Part shown: positions 43,425-51,601 of the stretch, piece by piece | Position numbering within the stretch: the first letter of the stretch is position 1 | How the letters are laid out: every line of letters starts with the position of its first letter | Source: a bacterium | Lineage (GTDB): Bacteria > SZUA-79 > Acidulodesulfobacterales > Acidulodesulfobacteraceae | Assembly (NCBI GenBank): GCA_021812245.1 | Contig: JAKAOK010000012.1 | Location: 1-53,783 of the forward strand | DNA length: 53,783 bases | Direction: 5' to 3' | Position numbers and translations under genes: made by a program | The notes under the pieces: model-generated | Seen by the model: only the letters and a program-made list of their open reading frames with translations | Databases searched by the model: none | Told to the model about the DNA's origin: nothing

Positions 43425-43913
43425 TTAAGGCTGTCCCACCGTAGTAGCTCCATTTCCGCCGCCCATATTAATTCCCGCCGCGGAACCTCCTGCGTTCTGG
43501 ACTATTCCGAGTATAGCTCCGGTTATCGTGGGAGCAAGCATGACTCCAGTGCCTGCGGCGGCGGTTATAAACGCTTTTCTAGCCGCATCCGGCTTATGCT
43601 GTTTTATGTCATAAAATCCTTTAATAAGGCCTATTGTAAGCGTAGCCGGGGCAAGCCTGTAACATATCCATGTCGTAGCCTCGTTTAAAATTCCCGAAGC
43701 CCCAATTCCCAAAGACCCCTGATTTAAATTTATAACGGCAAACGCATGCGAACCGACGGATAAAATAGAGCCGAAAGTAAAAGCGGATACTAAAATTTTT
43801 TTCCAATTTTTTTCGTAATAAATCCCTGTCTGAATTTTTGCGGCAATTTTGAGCAAATAACCGTTAATAACGGCTAAACGGCTGGAAATCTTAACCTTGA
43901 CGTTCTTTAACAT
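43425..43913 (-). CDS. VirB2/TrbC-like pilin
   Basis: 162 aa. A long basic N-terminus leads to a signal-like helix ending SVGSHAFA, then a mature part with two hydrophobic helices (LAPATLTIGLIKGFYDI; AFITAAAGTGVMLAPTITGAIL) separated by a basic loop and ending in a Gly-rich tail. This is the TrbC/VirB2 pilin layout. GGAGGA Shine-Dalgarno. First gene of the T4SS transcription unit. Confidence 0.75.
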   Translation of the reverse strand: MLKNVKVKISSRLAVINGYLLKIAAKIQTGIYYEKNWKKILVSAFTFGSILSVGSHAFAVINLNQGSLGIGASGILNEATTWICYRLAPATLTIGLIKGFYDIKQHKPDAARKAFITAAAGTGVMLAPTITGAILGIVQNAGGSAAGINMGGGNGATTVGQP

Positions 43914-44123
43914 TTTTCCTCCGGCAATATAAATAAAATTAAATTAATTTCGTGTTAAGAATATTTATATCATTTTAATGTTTCGGTATTATGAAGGAAT
44001 TGTTAAAAACAGGTTAAATTTTTATTACATTCCGGTTACAAAATACCGGAAATAATTTAATTTATAAGGTTTTGAAGGAGAATGACGTAATTTTACTTAT
44101 AAGAAATAACGCGGAAAATGAAT

Positions 44124-44288
44124 CCCAAATCTCGATTTAGAAATTTTTATATATGAATTACTTAATAATGTCATTGCGAGCGCAGCGAAGCAATCTCGTT
44201 TTAGATTGCTTCGCTGCGCTCGCAATGACTGGTTCTCGCAATGACGGGATATTGGAATTTATTAAAATTTTCTAAATCGGGATTTGGG
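44124..44288. repeat. Inverted-repeat element, family A with GCGAGC module (165 bp)
   Basis: Ends at 44124-44143 (one mismatch) and 44269-44288 (consensus). The interior has the facing modules CATTGCGAGCGCAGCGAAGC and GCTTCGCTGCGCTCGCAATG. Orientation is opposite to the elements at 16648 and 20228. It fills the far side of the 43914-44303 gap; the near side (43914-44123) should hold the T4SS promoter, but I see no convincing -35/-10 there, only a short TCCGGT/ACCGGA stem. Confidence 0.8.
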
Positions 44289-44303
44289 ATAAATTGGATA
44301 CCT

Positions 44304-44741
44304 TTAGAAATGTTCGAAATCACGGATTGCTTTTCTTAAATACTCGGGGATACGGCGGGGTTTAAAATCGGCATTATCGACGCAGACGAGGACGGTACTG
44401 CCGGAGGCTATTTTCACGTCCGGTCCGGTTCCATTTTTGCCGGTTTTTACGATATTATAAATGAAGTTAAAACTGGAGTTTTTTATATATTCTACTCTTG
44501 TAAATATTTTTAAATCATCGTCGTATCTTGCGGGATTGAAATATTTGCAGTTCGACTCGGCAACCACAAAATAAAAGCCTTCCTTCTCTATATCGGTATA
44601 ATTATAGCCTATATTTTTAAGATATTCCGTTCTTGCCACTTCGAAAAAAACGAAATATTTGCCGTAATAGACGACGGACATCGCATCGGTTTCTTCATAC
44701 CTAACCTTCAGCTCCGTATAAAATTTAAAGTTATCGGTCAA
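44304..44741 (-). CDS. YbgC/4-hydroxybenzoyl-CoA-type acyl-CoA thioesterase
   Basis: 145-aa hotdog-fold thioesterase. VRYEETDAMSVVYYGKYFVFFEVARTEYL contains the catalytic Asp region (TDAMSVVYY) and the family ExxR helix. Hydrolyses short acyl-CoA or acyl-ACP; YbgC of proteobacteria acts with Tol-Pal or phospholipid enzymes, none present here. Start overlaps the end of the receiver gene by 11 bp, so it is co-transcribed with signalling genes. Confidence 0.85.
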   Translation of the reverse strand: MTDNFKFYTELKVRYEETDAMSVVYYGKYFVFFEVARTEYLKNIGYNYTDIEKEGFYFVVAESNCKYFNPARYDDDLKIFTRVEYIKNSSFNFIYNIVKTGKNGTGPDVKIASGSTVLVCVDNADFKPRRIPEYLRKAIRDFEHF

Positions 44742-45108
44742 GTTTAAGATATTCCCTTATTTTTTCGTAAAGTACTTTTTTATCGATCGGTTTTGCGACG
44801 AAATCGTTAAAGCCTAAGGACATAAGATGCTCTTTGTTGCCTGCCATAGCGTGTGCGGTAATCGCGACAACCGGAATATCTTTAGACGCTTCTATGTATC
44901 TCAACCTTTTGAACACTTCTGTCCCGTCGATTCCGGGAAGTCCGATGTCAAGCAGTATCAAAGAGATATCAGGGTTATCGTACGTTTTTTTCAACGCCTC
45001 GTAACCGTCTTCCGCCGTTATTATATCTAAATCAAACGGCTCCAGCATAGCCGTTATTAAATCCAAGTTAATAGCGTTATCTTCTACTATGAGAATTTTA
45101 TGGCGCAT
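44731..45108 (-). CDS. Single-domain response regulator
   Basis: 125-aa CheY/DivK-type receiver with no output domain. Acidic pocket in ILIVEDNAINL, phosphoacceptor Asp in LILLDIGLPGIDG, conserved Thr/Ser in VVAITAHAMAG and Lys in DFVAKPID. Downstream of the hybrid kinase by 35 bp, so a phosphate acceptor or donor in that relay is likely. Confidence 0.92.
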   Translation of the reverse strand: MRHKILIVEDNAINLDLITAMLEPFDLDIITAEDGYEALKKTYDNPDISLILLDIGLPGIDGTEVFKRLRYIEASKDIPVVAITAHAMAGNKEHLMSLGFNDFVAKPIDKKVLYEKIREYLKLDR

Positions 45109-45143
45109 ATTAATTAATTTAATTTTGTTAATTTATTTTATAA

Positions 45144-48104
45144 TCAACTTACTTCGGCTACGGCATTTCCGCCTGAATTTTTAACGTCGCACAACCTGTT
45201 GTATATTTTAGAAATCAGCTCCTCCGGAGTTTCTCCGTCTTTGGGAAACGAAGCGACTACAAAAGAAGCCGTTAATTTTTTTGATTTCAGTTCTTCTTCT
45301 TTATAAAAAGGATAATCCCTGACGACCGAACAGAATCTGTTTGCAACGAAAGCCGCCGCTTCTTTTAAAGTATTGTTAAGTATGATGGCAAATTCGTCAT
45401 AACCGAACCTGACCACGACATCCGAACCCCTCAGAAGCTTTTTTAACATTTCCGATATTTTTTTAAGGGCTATGTCGGAATGAAAATTTCCGACTAAATC
45501 GCAATACTCCTTAAAATGGTCAATGTCTAAAAAAACTACGCTGAAAACGATATTGTATCTTTTGGCTCTGTTAATTTCCTGCGCGAGCCTTATGTTAAAA
45601 TAGTTATGGTCTAAAAGTCCCGTAATTTCGTCGAATAAACCGGCTTTTTGAGGGTATATAAGTTCGAGTTCCCTTATGGAGCGGCTCAGTTCTTCGGCCG
45701 AAAAAGCTTTTTTGCCTATTATTCTTTCTATGTTGCCGGAAAGCCTCAGCCTTTCTTCCACGGTCAAATCTTTGGACGTTATTATAAATATAGGTATCTG
45801 GGCTGATATAGGATGCTTTTTGATATTTTCCGCCACCTCGAATCCGTCTATATCCGGCATAATTAAATCCAGCAGTATTAAATCGGGCTTAAGTTCTATC
45901 GCCATTCTAAGCCCTTCTTCGCCGTTGTAAGCGTGGACTAAATTAAAGCCCTCCCCGACAAGCAGTTTTTCTATCATTTTATGGATGACGGGGTCGTCGT
46001 CCACCAATAAGATATTTACCTGCCTTCTTTTCCTTTTTGAAGTAAGGGTGAACTGCGACAATGTATGGATAAGGGTTTCTTTGTCGATAGGCTTTATGAG
46101 ATAATCCGTAGCTCCAAGAGCAAATCCTAAATCTTTATTGTCTATAATGCTCGCGATAATTACGGGTATATTTTTTGTATCTTTAAGCGATTTTAAATCG
46201 CTCAGGACTTCCCAGCCATCTTTTCTGGGAAGCATTATATCTAAAAGAATAGCGAACGGCTTTAGACTTTTAGCTTTTTCCACAGTTTCGATGCCGTCGT
46301 ACGCATGGGCGACCGAGTAACCTGAATTTATTAAATTTATCGTAAAGATTTCGGACGTCGGCCTGTCGTCTTCCGCCACTAAAACAAGAGGCTTATTTCT
46401 TTTTACGTTATTGTCCCTGAAAAAGGTTTTTGCATCGACGGTTATTAAGGTTTTTTCGGCGTCTTCGCCGCTTATGGCCGATACTTCGACTTCAAGTGGA
46501 TTTGGAAGAACGAACGTAAAATCGGTAAAATCATTTTTAACGGATTCAAAATTTATATGTCCTCCGTGCAGTTCTATTATTTTTTTTGTAAGGGCAAGTC
46601 CCAGACCAGTTCCCTCGTACTGTCTTGAATAATTATTGTCCGCCTGAGTAAACTCCTCGAATATTTTATTTTTAAAATTGTTGTCTATGCCGATGCCGAG
46701 GTTTATAACGTCTATCTGTATATATTCGAACAATTTATCATGCAGCTTATTATATCTTTTTAAATTAAAGTTGGTCGTGGTTTTAATATCCAAAGAAGGT
46801 GGAATATTTTTACATACGACTTTTATCTCGGTATTTTCAAATGAAAATTTGATGGCATTGCTTAGCAGGTTATACATTATCTGTTTAAATTTAACCCTGT
46901 CGGAATATAATTTATAATCGTCGGAACATTCATATTTTACTGTTATAGAAAGGTTCTTTTTCCCTGCAAGCGATTTTAAAACGACGATAGCTTCGCCTAT
47001 AGCTTCTTTAATTGAAAACACCGAATATTCCAGTGAAAACATTCCCGCTTCGATTTTAGATATATCGAGTATATTGTTAATAAGCTGAAGCAGATGTTTG
47101 CCGGATATTAATATATTATGAGTATATTTTTTATATTTTTTGCTTAGATCCGTCGAGTCGGACAGAAGGTCGGAATAGCCTATTATTGCATTAAGAGGCG
47201 TCCTGAGTTCATGGGACATATTTGCGATAAATTTAGATTTTAACTCGTTAGCTCTTGCAAGCTCCTTAATACTTTCCTCGAGCTGTTTTGTTCTCTCGAT
47301 GACCTTATTTTCAAGGCTCTCATTTAGTTCCCTAAGATTTTTTTCCTGAAGTTTTTTATCCGTAATATCTTTTGAAATTCCGATAGTTCCTATTATATCC
47401 CCGTTTTTATCCATAATGCGGGATATCGTAAGAGAAATATCTACTTGACCACCGTCTTTTTTTCTGAGGATTGTTTCGTAGTTTGCAACAAATTTGTCTT
47501 TTTTAAGTTTTTCTAAAATATCGTCTCTTTCTTCGGGATTAATATAAAACTCGGAGGCATGCTTATCTATAACTTCTTTCTGGGAATAACCAAGCATATT
47601 CTCGCCGCCTTTATTGAATTCCGTGATTACGCCGCGGCGGTCGGTAACCATAATCATATCGAAAGAATCGTCGAGGATATTTTTAAAATATGCTTTCTGC
47701 TCTCTTAACTGCTTAATAATAGTTTCTTTGTCTATATGATTTTTATGCCTGTCGTAAAGGAGTTCGTAAATAAGTTTAGAGCTGACGGAATTGACTATCT
47801 CTGCCCCGCCGCCATGAAGCCCGGTAAGTTCCGGTAATTCCCGTTCCGACTGCCCCGTCAGATTAAAAATTATATTGAAATCTATACCGTTATCTTTAGC
47901 TTCTTTAACAGTTTTAAAAGATTTTATATTTAATTCTTTGGCTAAAAGAGCCCCTTCTTTGCCTAAGTTTCTGGCAACTAAAGCGGCTATCTCGACGTTT
48001 TTGTCGCCCCGAAACATATCGATAAGAGTTTTTGCGGCATTTCCGCCGCCGTATATCAAGATTTTTGCCATGATACCGTTCATAAAATTATTCTGTCTCT
48101 TCAA
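45144..48104 (-). CDS. Hybrid sensor kinase: Rossmann-like domain, PAS, HisKA, HATPase, two receivers, degenerate GGDEF
   Basis: 986-aa soluble signalling protein. Domains in order: a Rossmann-like N-terminus (AKILIYGGGNAAKTLIDMF, NIIFNLTGQ; about 12-130), PAS (DSFDMIMVTDRRGVITEFN), coiled coil, HisKA (FIANMSHELRTPLNAIIGYSD), HATPase (TGLGLALTKKIIELHGG), receiver 1 (AILLDIMLPRKDG), receiver 2 (LILLDLIMPDIDG) and a GGDEF-like domain whose signature is GYDEF, so cyclase activity is doubtful. The N-terminal GGGNAAK motif could bind a nucleotide cofactor. Start is TTG with AAGGGGA; an ATG at 48071 is an alternative. Confidence 0.9.
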   Translation of the reverse strand: MKRQNNFMNGIMAKILIYGGGNAAKTLIDMFRGDKNVEIAALVARNLGKEGALLAKELNIKSFKTVKEAKDNGIDFNIIFNLTGQSERELPELTGLHGGGAEIVNSVSSKLIYELLYDRHKNHIDKETIIKQLREQKAYFKNILDDSFDMIMVTDRRGVITEFNKGGENMLGYSQKEVIDKHASEFYINPEERDDILEKLKKDKFVANYETILRKKDGGQVDISLTISRIMDKNGDIIGTIGISKDITDKKLQEKNLRELNESLENKVIERTKQLEESIKELARANELKSKFIANMSHELRTPLNAIIGYSDLLSDSTDLSKKYKKYTHNILISGKHLLQLINNILDISKIEAGMFSLEYSVFSIKEAIGEAIVVLKSLAGKKNLSITVKYECSDDYKLYSDRVKFKQIMYNLLSNAIKFSFENTEIKVVCKNIPPSLDIKTTTNFNLKRYNKLHDKLFEYIQIDVINLGIGIDNNFKNKIFEEFTQADNNYSRQYEGTGLGLALTKKIIELHGGHINFESVKNDFTDFTFVLPNPLEVEVSAISGEDAEKTLITVDAKTFFRDNNVKRNKPLVLVAEDDRPTSEIFTINLINSGYSVAHAYDGIETVEKAKSLKPFAILLDIMLPRKDGWEVLSDLKSLKDTKNIPVIIASIIDNKDLGFALGATDYLIKPIDKETLIHTLSQFTLTSKRKRRQVNILLVDDDPVIHKMIEKLLVGEGFNLVHAYNGEEGLRMAIELKPDLILLDLIMPDIDGFEVAENIKKHPISAQIPIFIITSKDLTVEERLRLSGNIERIIGKKAFSAEELSRSIRELELIYPQKAGLFDEITGLLDHNYFNIRLAQEINRAKRYNIVFSVVFLDIDHFKEYCDLVGNFHSDIALKKISEMLKKLLRGSDVVVRFGYDEFAIILNNTLKEAAAFVANRFCSVVRDYPFYKEEELKSKKLTASFVVASFPKDGETPEELISKIYNRLCDVKNSGGNAVAEVS

Positions 48105-48149
48105 GCTAAATTTAATTCCCCTTTATTTTATTTTTAAACAGGCAGACAT

Positions 48150-48560
48150 TTATTTATACCGCTCCATTCCACCGAGCAAAATGCTAATCTTATCCTTAAG
48201 CACTTCGTTTTTTATCGGTTTAAAAGCATAATCCGTAGCTCCTTCGACATAGCTTTTATCTATTGTTTCCTTATCGCTCAATGCGCTAAGCATTAAAACG
48301 GGAACTCTATCGTACGCTTTTCTAATCGTTTTAAGCACGTCGAGCCCGTTTATCTTCGGAAGCATTATGTCTATTATTATAAGGTCGAAAATACAGCCTT
48401 CCGTAATTTTATCTAAAGCATCCCTGCCGTTTTCCGCAATGACTATATCGACGTCGAAAGAAGACTGTATAATAATTTTTAAAAGTTCGGAATGTATCCT
48501 GTTGTCTTCCACGATAAGCACCCGCTTGCGCGGACAAATTTTATTCGAAGGGTTTATCAT
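48150..48560 (-). CDS. Single-domain response regulator
   Basis: 136-aa receiver domain: VLIVEDNRIHSELL, phosphoacceptor Asp in LIIIDIMLPKINGLDV, LMLSALSDKETI and the Lys of YAFKPIKNEV. It precedes the hybrid kinase gene by 45 bp and follows dksA, and lacks an output domain. Confidence 0.92.
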   Translation of the reverse strand: MINPSNKICPRKRVLIVEDNRIHSELLKIIIQSSFDVDIVIAENGRDALDKITEGCIFDLIIIDIMLPKINGLDVLKTIRKAYDRVPVLMLSALSDKETIDKSYVEGATDYAFKPIKNEVLKDKISILLGGMERYK

Positions 48561-48576
48561 TATTTATCCTACTTTA

Positions 48577-48939
48577 TTACATATTGGATTTTTTTTCAAG
48601 CTCTTCTTCCTTGGTTTTGCAAACAATGCACATTGCAGCCTCCGGTCTCGATTCCAGCCTCTTTTCCGAAATTTCTTCGCCGCATTCTTCGCATATGCCG
48701 TAAGTTCCGTTATCTATTCTTTCGAGCGCTTCTTTTATTTTTGGAATAAGTTTTCTTTCCCTGTCGCGGATTCTCAGCTCGAAATTTCTGTCCGATTCCA
48801 GCGTCGCCCTGTCCGTAGGATCGGGAAAGTTATCGTCTTCTTTCGTCATCGTATCTACGGTCTTTAAAGCTTCACCGAGCAGGGAATCCAGCTTTTTGGT
48901 AAGTATGTTTTTAAAATATAGCAGCTTTTCTTCGGTCAC
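48577..48939 (-). CDS. dksA: DksA/TraR-family transcription factor
   Basis: 120-aa protein that binds the RNA polymerase secondary channel and acts with ppGpp. Long coiled-coil N-terminus, the acidic tip region DNFPDPTDRATLESD, and a four-cysteine zinc finger (CEECGEEISEKRL ... CIVC). Start is GTG with GAGGA. Slightly shorter than E. coli DksA (151 aa). First gene of the signalling cluster. Confidence 0.9.
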   Translation of the reverse strand: MTEEKLLYFKNILTKKLDSLLGEALKTVDTMTKEDDNFPDPTDRATLESDRNFELRIRDRERKLIPKIKEALERIDNGTYGICEECGEEISEKRLESRPEAAMCIVCKTKEEELEKKSNM

Positions 48940-49022
48940 CGCGCTATTTTCCTCTATTTAATTTAATTTGACATTTTTATATTTTTATTAAGTGAAATTA
49001 TAACATAATTTTATAATAATTT

Positions 49023-50078
49023 TTAATAAAGTTTTATTATATCATAATTATTAATTCTTTGCGCGGGAATAAATCCCGCGTCTTTAATCAGCTTTACCAT
49101 TAATTTCTCGTCAACGGCGCTGTTTGCAGTTCCAGCCGCTTTCACGACGTTTTCTTCAAGCATAGTCGAACCCATATCGTTTGCGCCGAAACTTAATGCG
49201 GTCTGCCCCATTTTTGCCCCCTGCGTTACCCACGATGCCTGAATATTATCGAAGTTATCTAAAACTATCCGTGAAATCGCGAGAACTTTCAGATAATAAT
49301 GACCATAGACGCCTCTAGGATTAAGAGCCGTATTTTTACTCTGAAAACTCCATGGAATGAAGGCCTTAAAACCGCCGGTTTTATCCTGAAGTTCTCTGAT
49401 TTCGAAAAGATGCTCTATAATGTCTTCGTCGGTTTCTATCGTCCCGAACATCATGGTCGCCGACGAATTTAGACCGGCGCGGTGAACTTCTTCCATAACT
49501 TCGAGCCACCGGCGGCTGTTAATTTTATTTGGACTGATTTTTTTTCTGACCCTGTCAACGAGTATTTCCGCTCCTCCGCCGGGCACCGAACCCAGCCCCG
49601 CTTCTTTCAAGAGACCTATTGTTTCTTTAACGGTAATGCCGTTTGAATCTGCAATAAAAATAATTTCAGGAGGAGAAAAAGCGTGTATATGGATACTAAA
49701 TTTTTCTTTTATATCGTTTAAAAGTCCAAGATAATAATCGATGCCGATATCGGGATTCAAACCGCCCTGAAGAAGAATCTGCGTACCGGAAAGTTCTTTC
49801 GTTTCGCGGATTTTACCGAAGATTTGCTCTTTGGAAAGGATGTAAGCCTCTGCATCCCGAACGCCGTATTTTTTATAAAAAGCGCAAAACTTGCATTCCG
49901 AAACGCATATGTTTGTATAGTTAATGTTTCTGTCGATAATAAAAGTTACGACGTCATCGGGATGTTTGGCCTTTCTTACGCCTTCGGCTATTTTCCCAAG
50001 TTCCAGAAGATTACTATTTTTAAATAAAGATAAGGCATCTTCTTTGTTAATTCTATCGCATTTCATATTTTTATCCAT
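49023..50078 (-). CDS. mqnC: Cyclic dehypoxanthinyl futalosine synthase
   Basis: 351-aa radical SAM enzyme of the futalosine menaquinone pathway. Cluster motif CVSECKFC in NICVSECKFCAFYKKYG; HIHAFSPPEI, SVPGGGAEILVDRVRKKISP, SATMMFGTIE and the MqnC-typical FIPWSFQ. The GGGAEI form separates it from the CofH-like paralogue at 26266. Monocistronic here; other mqn genes are not in the window. Confidence 0.9.
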   Translation of the reverse strand: MDKNMKCDRINKEDALSLFKNSNLLELGKIAEGVRKAKHPDDVVTFIIDRNINYTNICVSECKFCAFYKKYGVRDAEAYILSKEQIFGKIRETKELSGTQILLQGGLNPDIGIDYYLGLLNDIKEKFSIHIHAFSPPEIIFIADSNGITVKETIGLLKEAGLGSVPGGGAEILVDRVRKKISPNKINSRRWLEVMEEVHRAGLNSSATMMFGTIETDEDIIEHLFEIRELQDKTGGFKAFIPWSFQSKNTALNPRGVYGHYYLKVLAISRIVLDNFDNIQASWVTQGAKMGQTALSFGANDMGSTMLEENVVKAAGTANSAVDEKLMVKLIKDAGFIPAQRINNYDIIKLY

Positions 50079-50095
50079 CTATTTAATTATTTAAT

Positions 50096-50237
50096 CGGAA
50101 TTATGCACTTAACAAAGCAATGCTTGATATTTGTCATGCAATAACAGCGAGATTGCTTCGCTATCGCTCGCAATGACTGCATATTGTCATTGCGAGCGAT
50201 AGCGAAGCAATCTCGCTTTGTCAAGTGCATAATTCCG
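50096..50237. repeat. Inverted-repeat element, family B with internal module (142 bp)
   Basis: Ends CGGAATTATGCACTTAACAA (50096) and the complement of CGGAATTATGCACTTGACAA (ending 50237). Interior shows facing ATTGCTTCGCTATCGCTCGC and GCGAGCGATAGCGAAGCAAT modules. It ends 4 bp before the fliI stop codon, so it could serve as the transcript end of fliI. Confidence 0.8.
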
Positions 50238-50240
50238 TTA

Positions 50241-51587
50241 TTAATTAAGCAGTTCACCCATTTCCTCAAGGCTTTCGTCGAAAGAATATTTTTCGTCCGG
50301 CGTCTGTTTTATGAAATTTTCTATATTCGATATATGGTCTATGGCAAAATCTATTTTATCGTTGGAACCTTTAGAATATGCGCCTATATTTATAAGGTCT
50401 TCGTTTATCCTGTATTCGGAAACTACTTTTAGGACCTCTCTCGCTTTAAGCAAATGGTCTTCGGAAACGACGTCCGGCATAACCCTCGACAAGCTGTTCA
50501 GAATGTCTATGGCCGGAAAAATACCGTTTTCCGCTATCTTCCTCGAAAGAATAATGTGCCCGTCGAGAATAGACCTGACCGTATCCGAAACCGGTTCGTT
50601 CATATCGTCGCCCTCTACCAAAACCGTATATATTCCGGTAATACTACCCTTGTCCGAAATAGCCGCCCTTTCGAGAAGCTTTGGTAGAACGCTGAATACG
50701 GACGGGGTATAACCCCTGACGGTCGGAGGCTCGCCCGCCGATAAGCCTATTTCGCGCGACGCCATGGCAAATCTGGTTATAGAATCCATTAAAAACAAAA
50801 CATTGCGTCCTTTATCCCTGAAATATTCGGCAACGGCGGTAGCGGCAAAAGCGCCGCGCAGTCTGACGAGAGGCGATTTGTCCGACGTTGCTACTATGAT
50901 AACCGATTTTTTCAACCCTTCTTCTCCAAGGCTTTTTTCTATAAATTCTTTAACCTCGCGCCCTCTTTCGCCTATCAGGGCTATAACGTTCACGTCGGAT
51001 TCGGAATATTTCGTGAACATGCCCAGAAGAGTGCTTTTGCCCACCCCGGAACCCGCAAAAATACCGATTCTCTGACCTTTGCCTATAGTAAGAAACGAAT
51101 TAACGGCCCTGACACCGACATCCATAACTTCGTTGATTCTTTTTCTCGAAAGCGGAGACGGGGGTTCGGCGGATATTTTCGCGTAATCTCCGCAAAAAAT
51201 TCTGCCTTTTTCGTCCATCGGGTTGCCGAAGGGGTCCAGAACTCTTCCTAGAAGCTCTTCTCCCGCCGGAAATTTCTCTTCCTCGTCTAAAAGAAGAACC
51301 TCGCTTTCTAAACTTATGCCGGAGATATCTCCGTAGGGCATAAGTATAGCTTTATCGTTATTAAAACCGATAACTTCGGCGGTAATATCCGAAGTAATAT
51401 CCGAAGTAACGCCGGCAAAAATGCCGGATTTTTTACTTTTTATCCTGCATATCTTTCCTATAGAAAGACCGGGATGCTTGGTTTCGAGGACAAGACCCAC
51501 CGCCTTGGTAAGTTTTCCTTTAACCAATAAGGTATTTGCGTTATCCAGCGCATCGCCGTATTCTTTTAAACTAAGAAGCCTTCCCAT
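50241..51587 (-). CDS. fliI: Flagellum-specific ATPase FliI
   Basis: 448-aa ATPase of the flagellar type III export apparatus, related to F1-beta. Walker A GIFAGSGVGKST, ALIGERGREVKEF, Walker B NVLFLMDSITRFAMASREIG and GEPPTVRGYTPSVFS are present. An 18-nt tandem duplication in the N-terminal domain encodes the repeat SDITSDIT. Partners FliH and FliJ are not in the window. The gene is 14 bp downstream of the FlgJ-like gene. Confidence 0.93.
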   Translation of the reverse strand: MGRLLSLKEYGDALDNANTLLVKGKLTKAVGLVLETKHPGLSIGKICRIKSKKSGIFAGVTSDITSDITAEVIGFNNDKAILMPYGDISGISLESEVLLLDEEEKFPAGEELLGRVLDPFGNPMDEKGRIFCGDYAKISAEPPSPLSRKRINEVMDVGVRAVNSFLTIGKGQRIGIFAGSGVGKSTLLGMFTKYSESDVNVIALIGERGREVKEFIEKSLGEEGLKKSVIIVATSDKSPLVRLRGAFAATAVAEYFRDKGRNVLFLMDSITRFAMASREIGLSAGEPPTVRGYTPSVFSVLPKLLERAAISDKGSITGIYTVLVEGDDMNEPVSDTVRSILDGHIILSRKIAENGIFPAIDILNSLSRVMPDVVSEDHLLKAREVLKVVSEYRINEDLINIGAYSKGSNDKIDFAIDHISNIENFIKQTPDEKYSFDESLEEMGELLN

Positions 51588-51601
51588 ATTAATTATACAA
51601 T

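Noticed and set aside
30404-43913. Calling the T4SS a conjugative plasmid or ICE
   Set aside because: No relaxase, integrase, oriT or replication gene is visible, and no attachment site borders the block.
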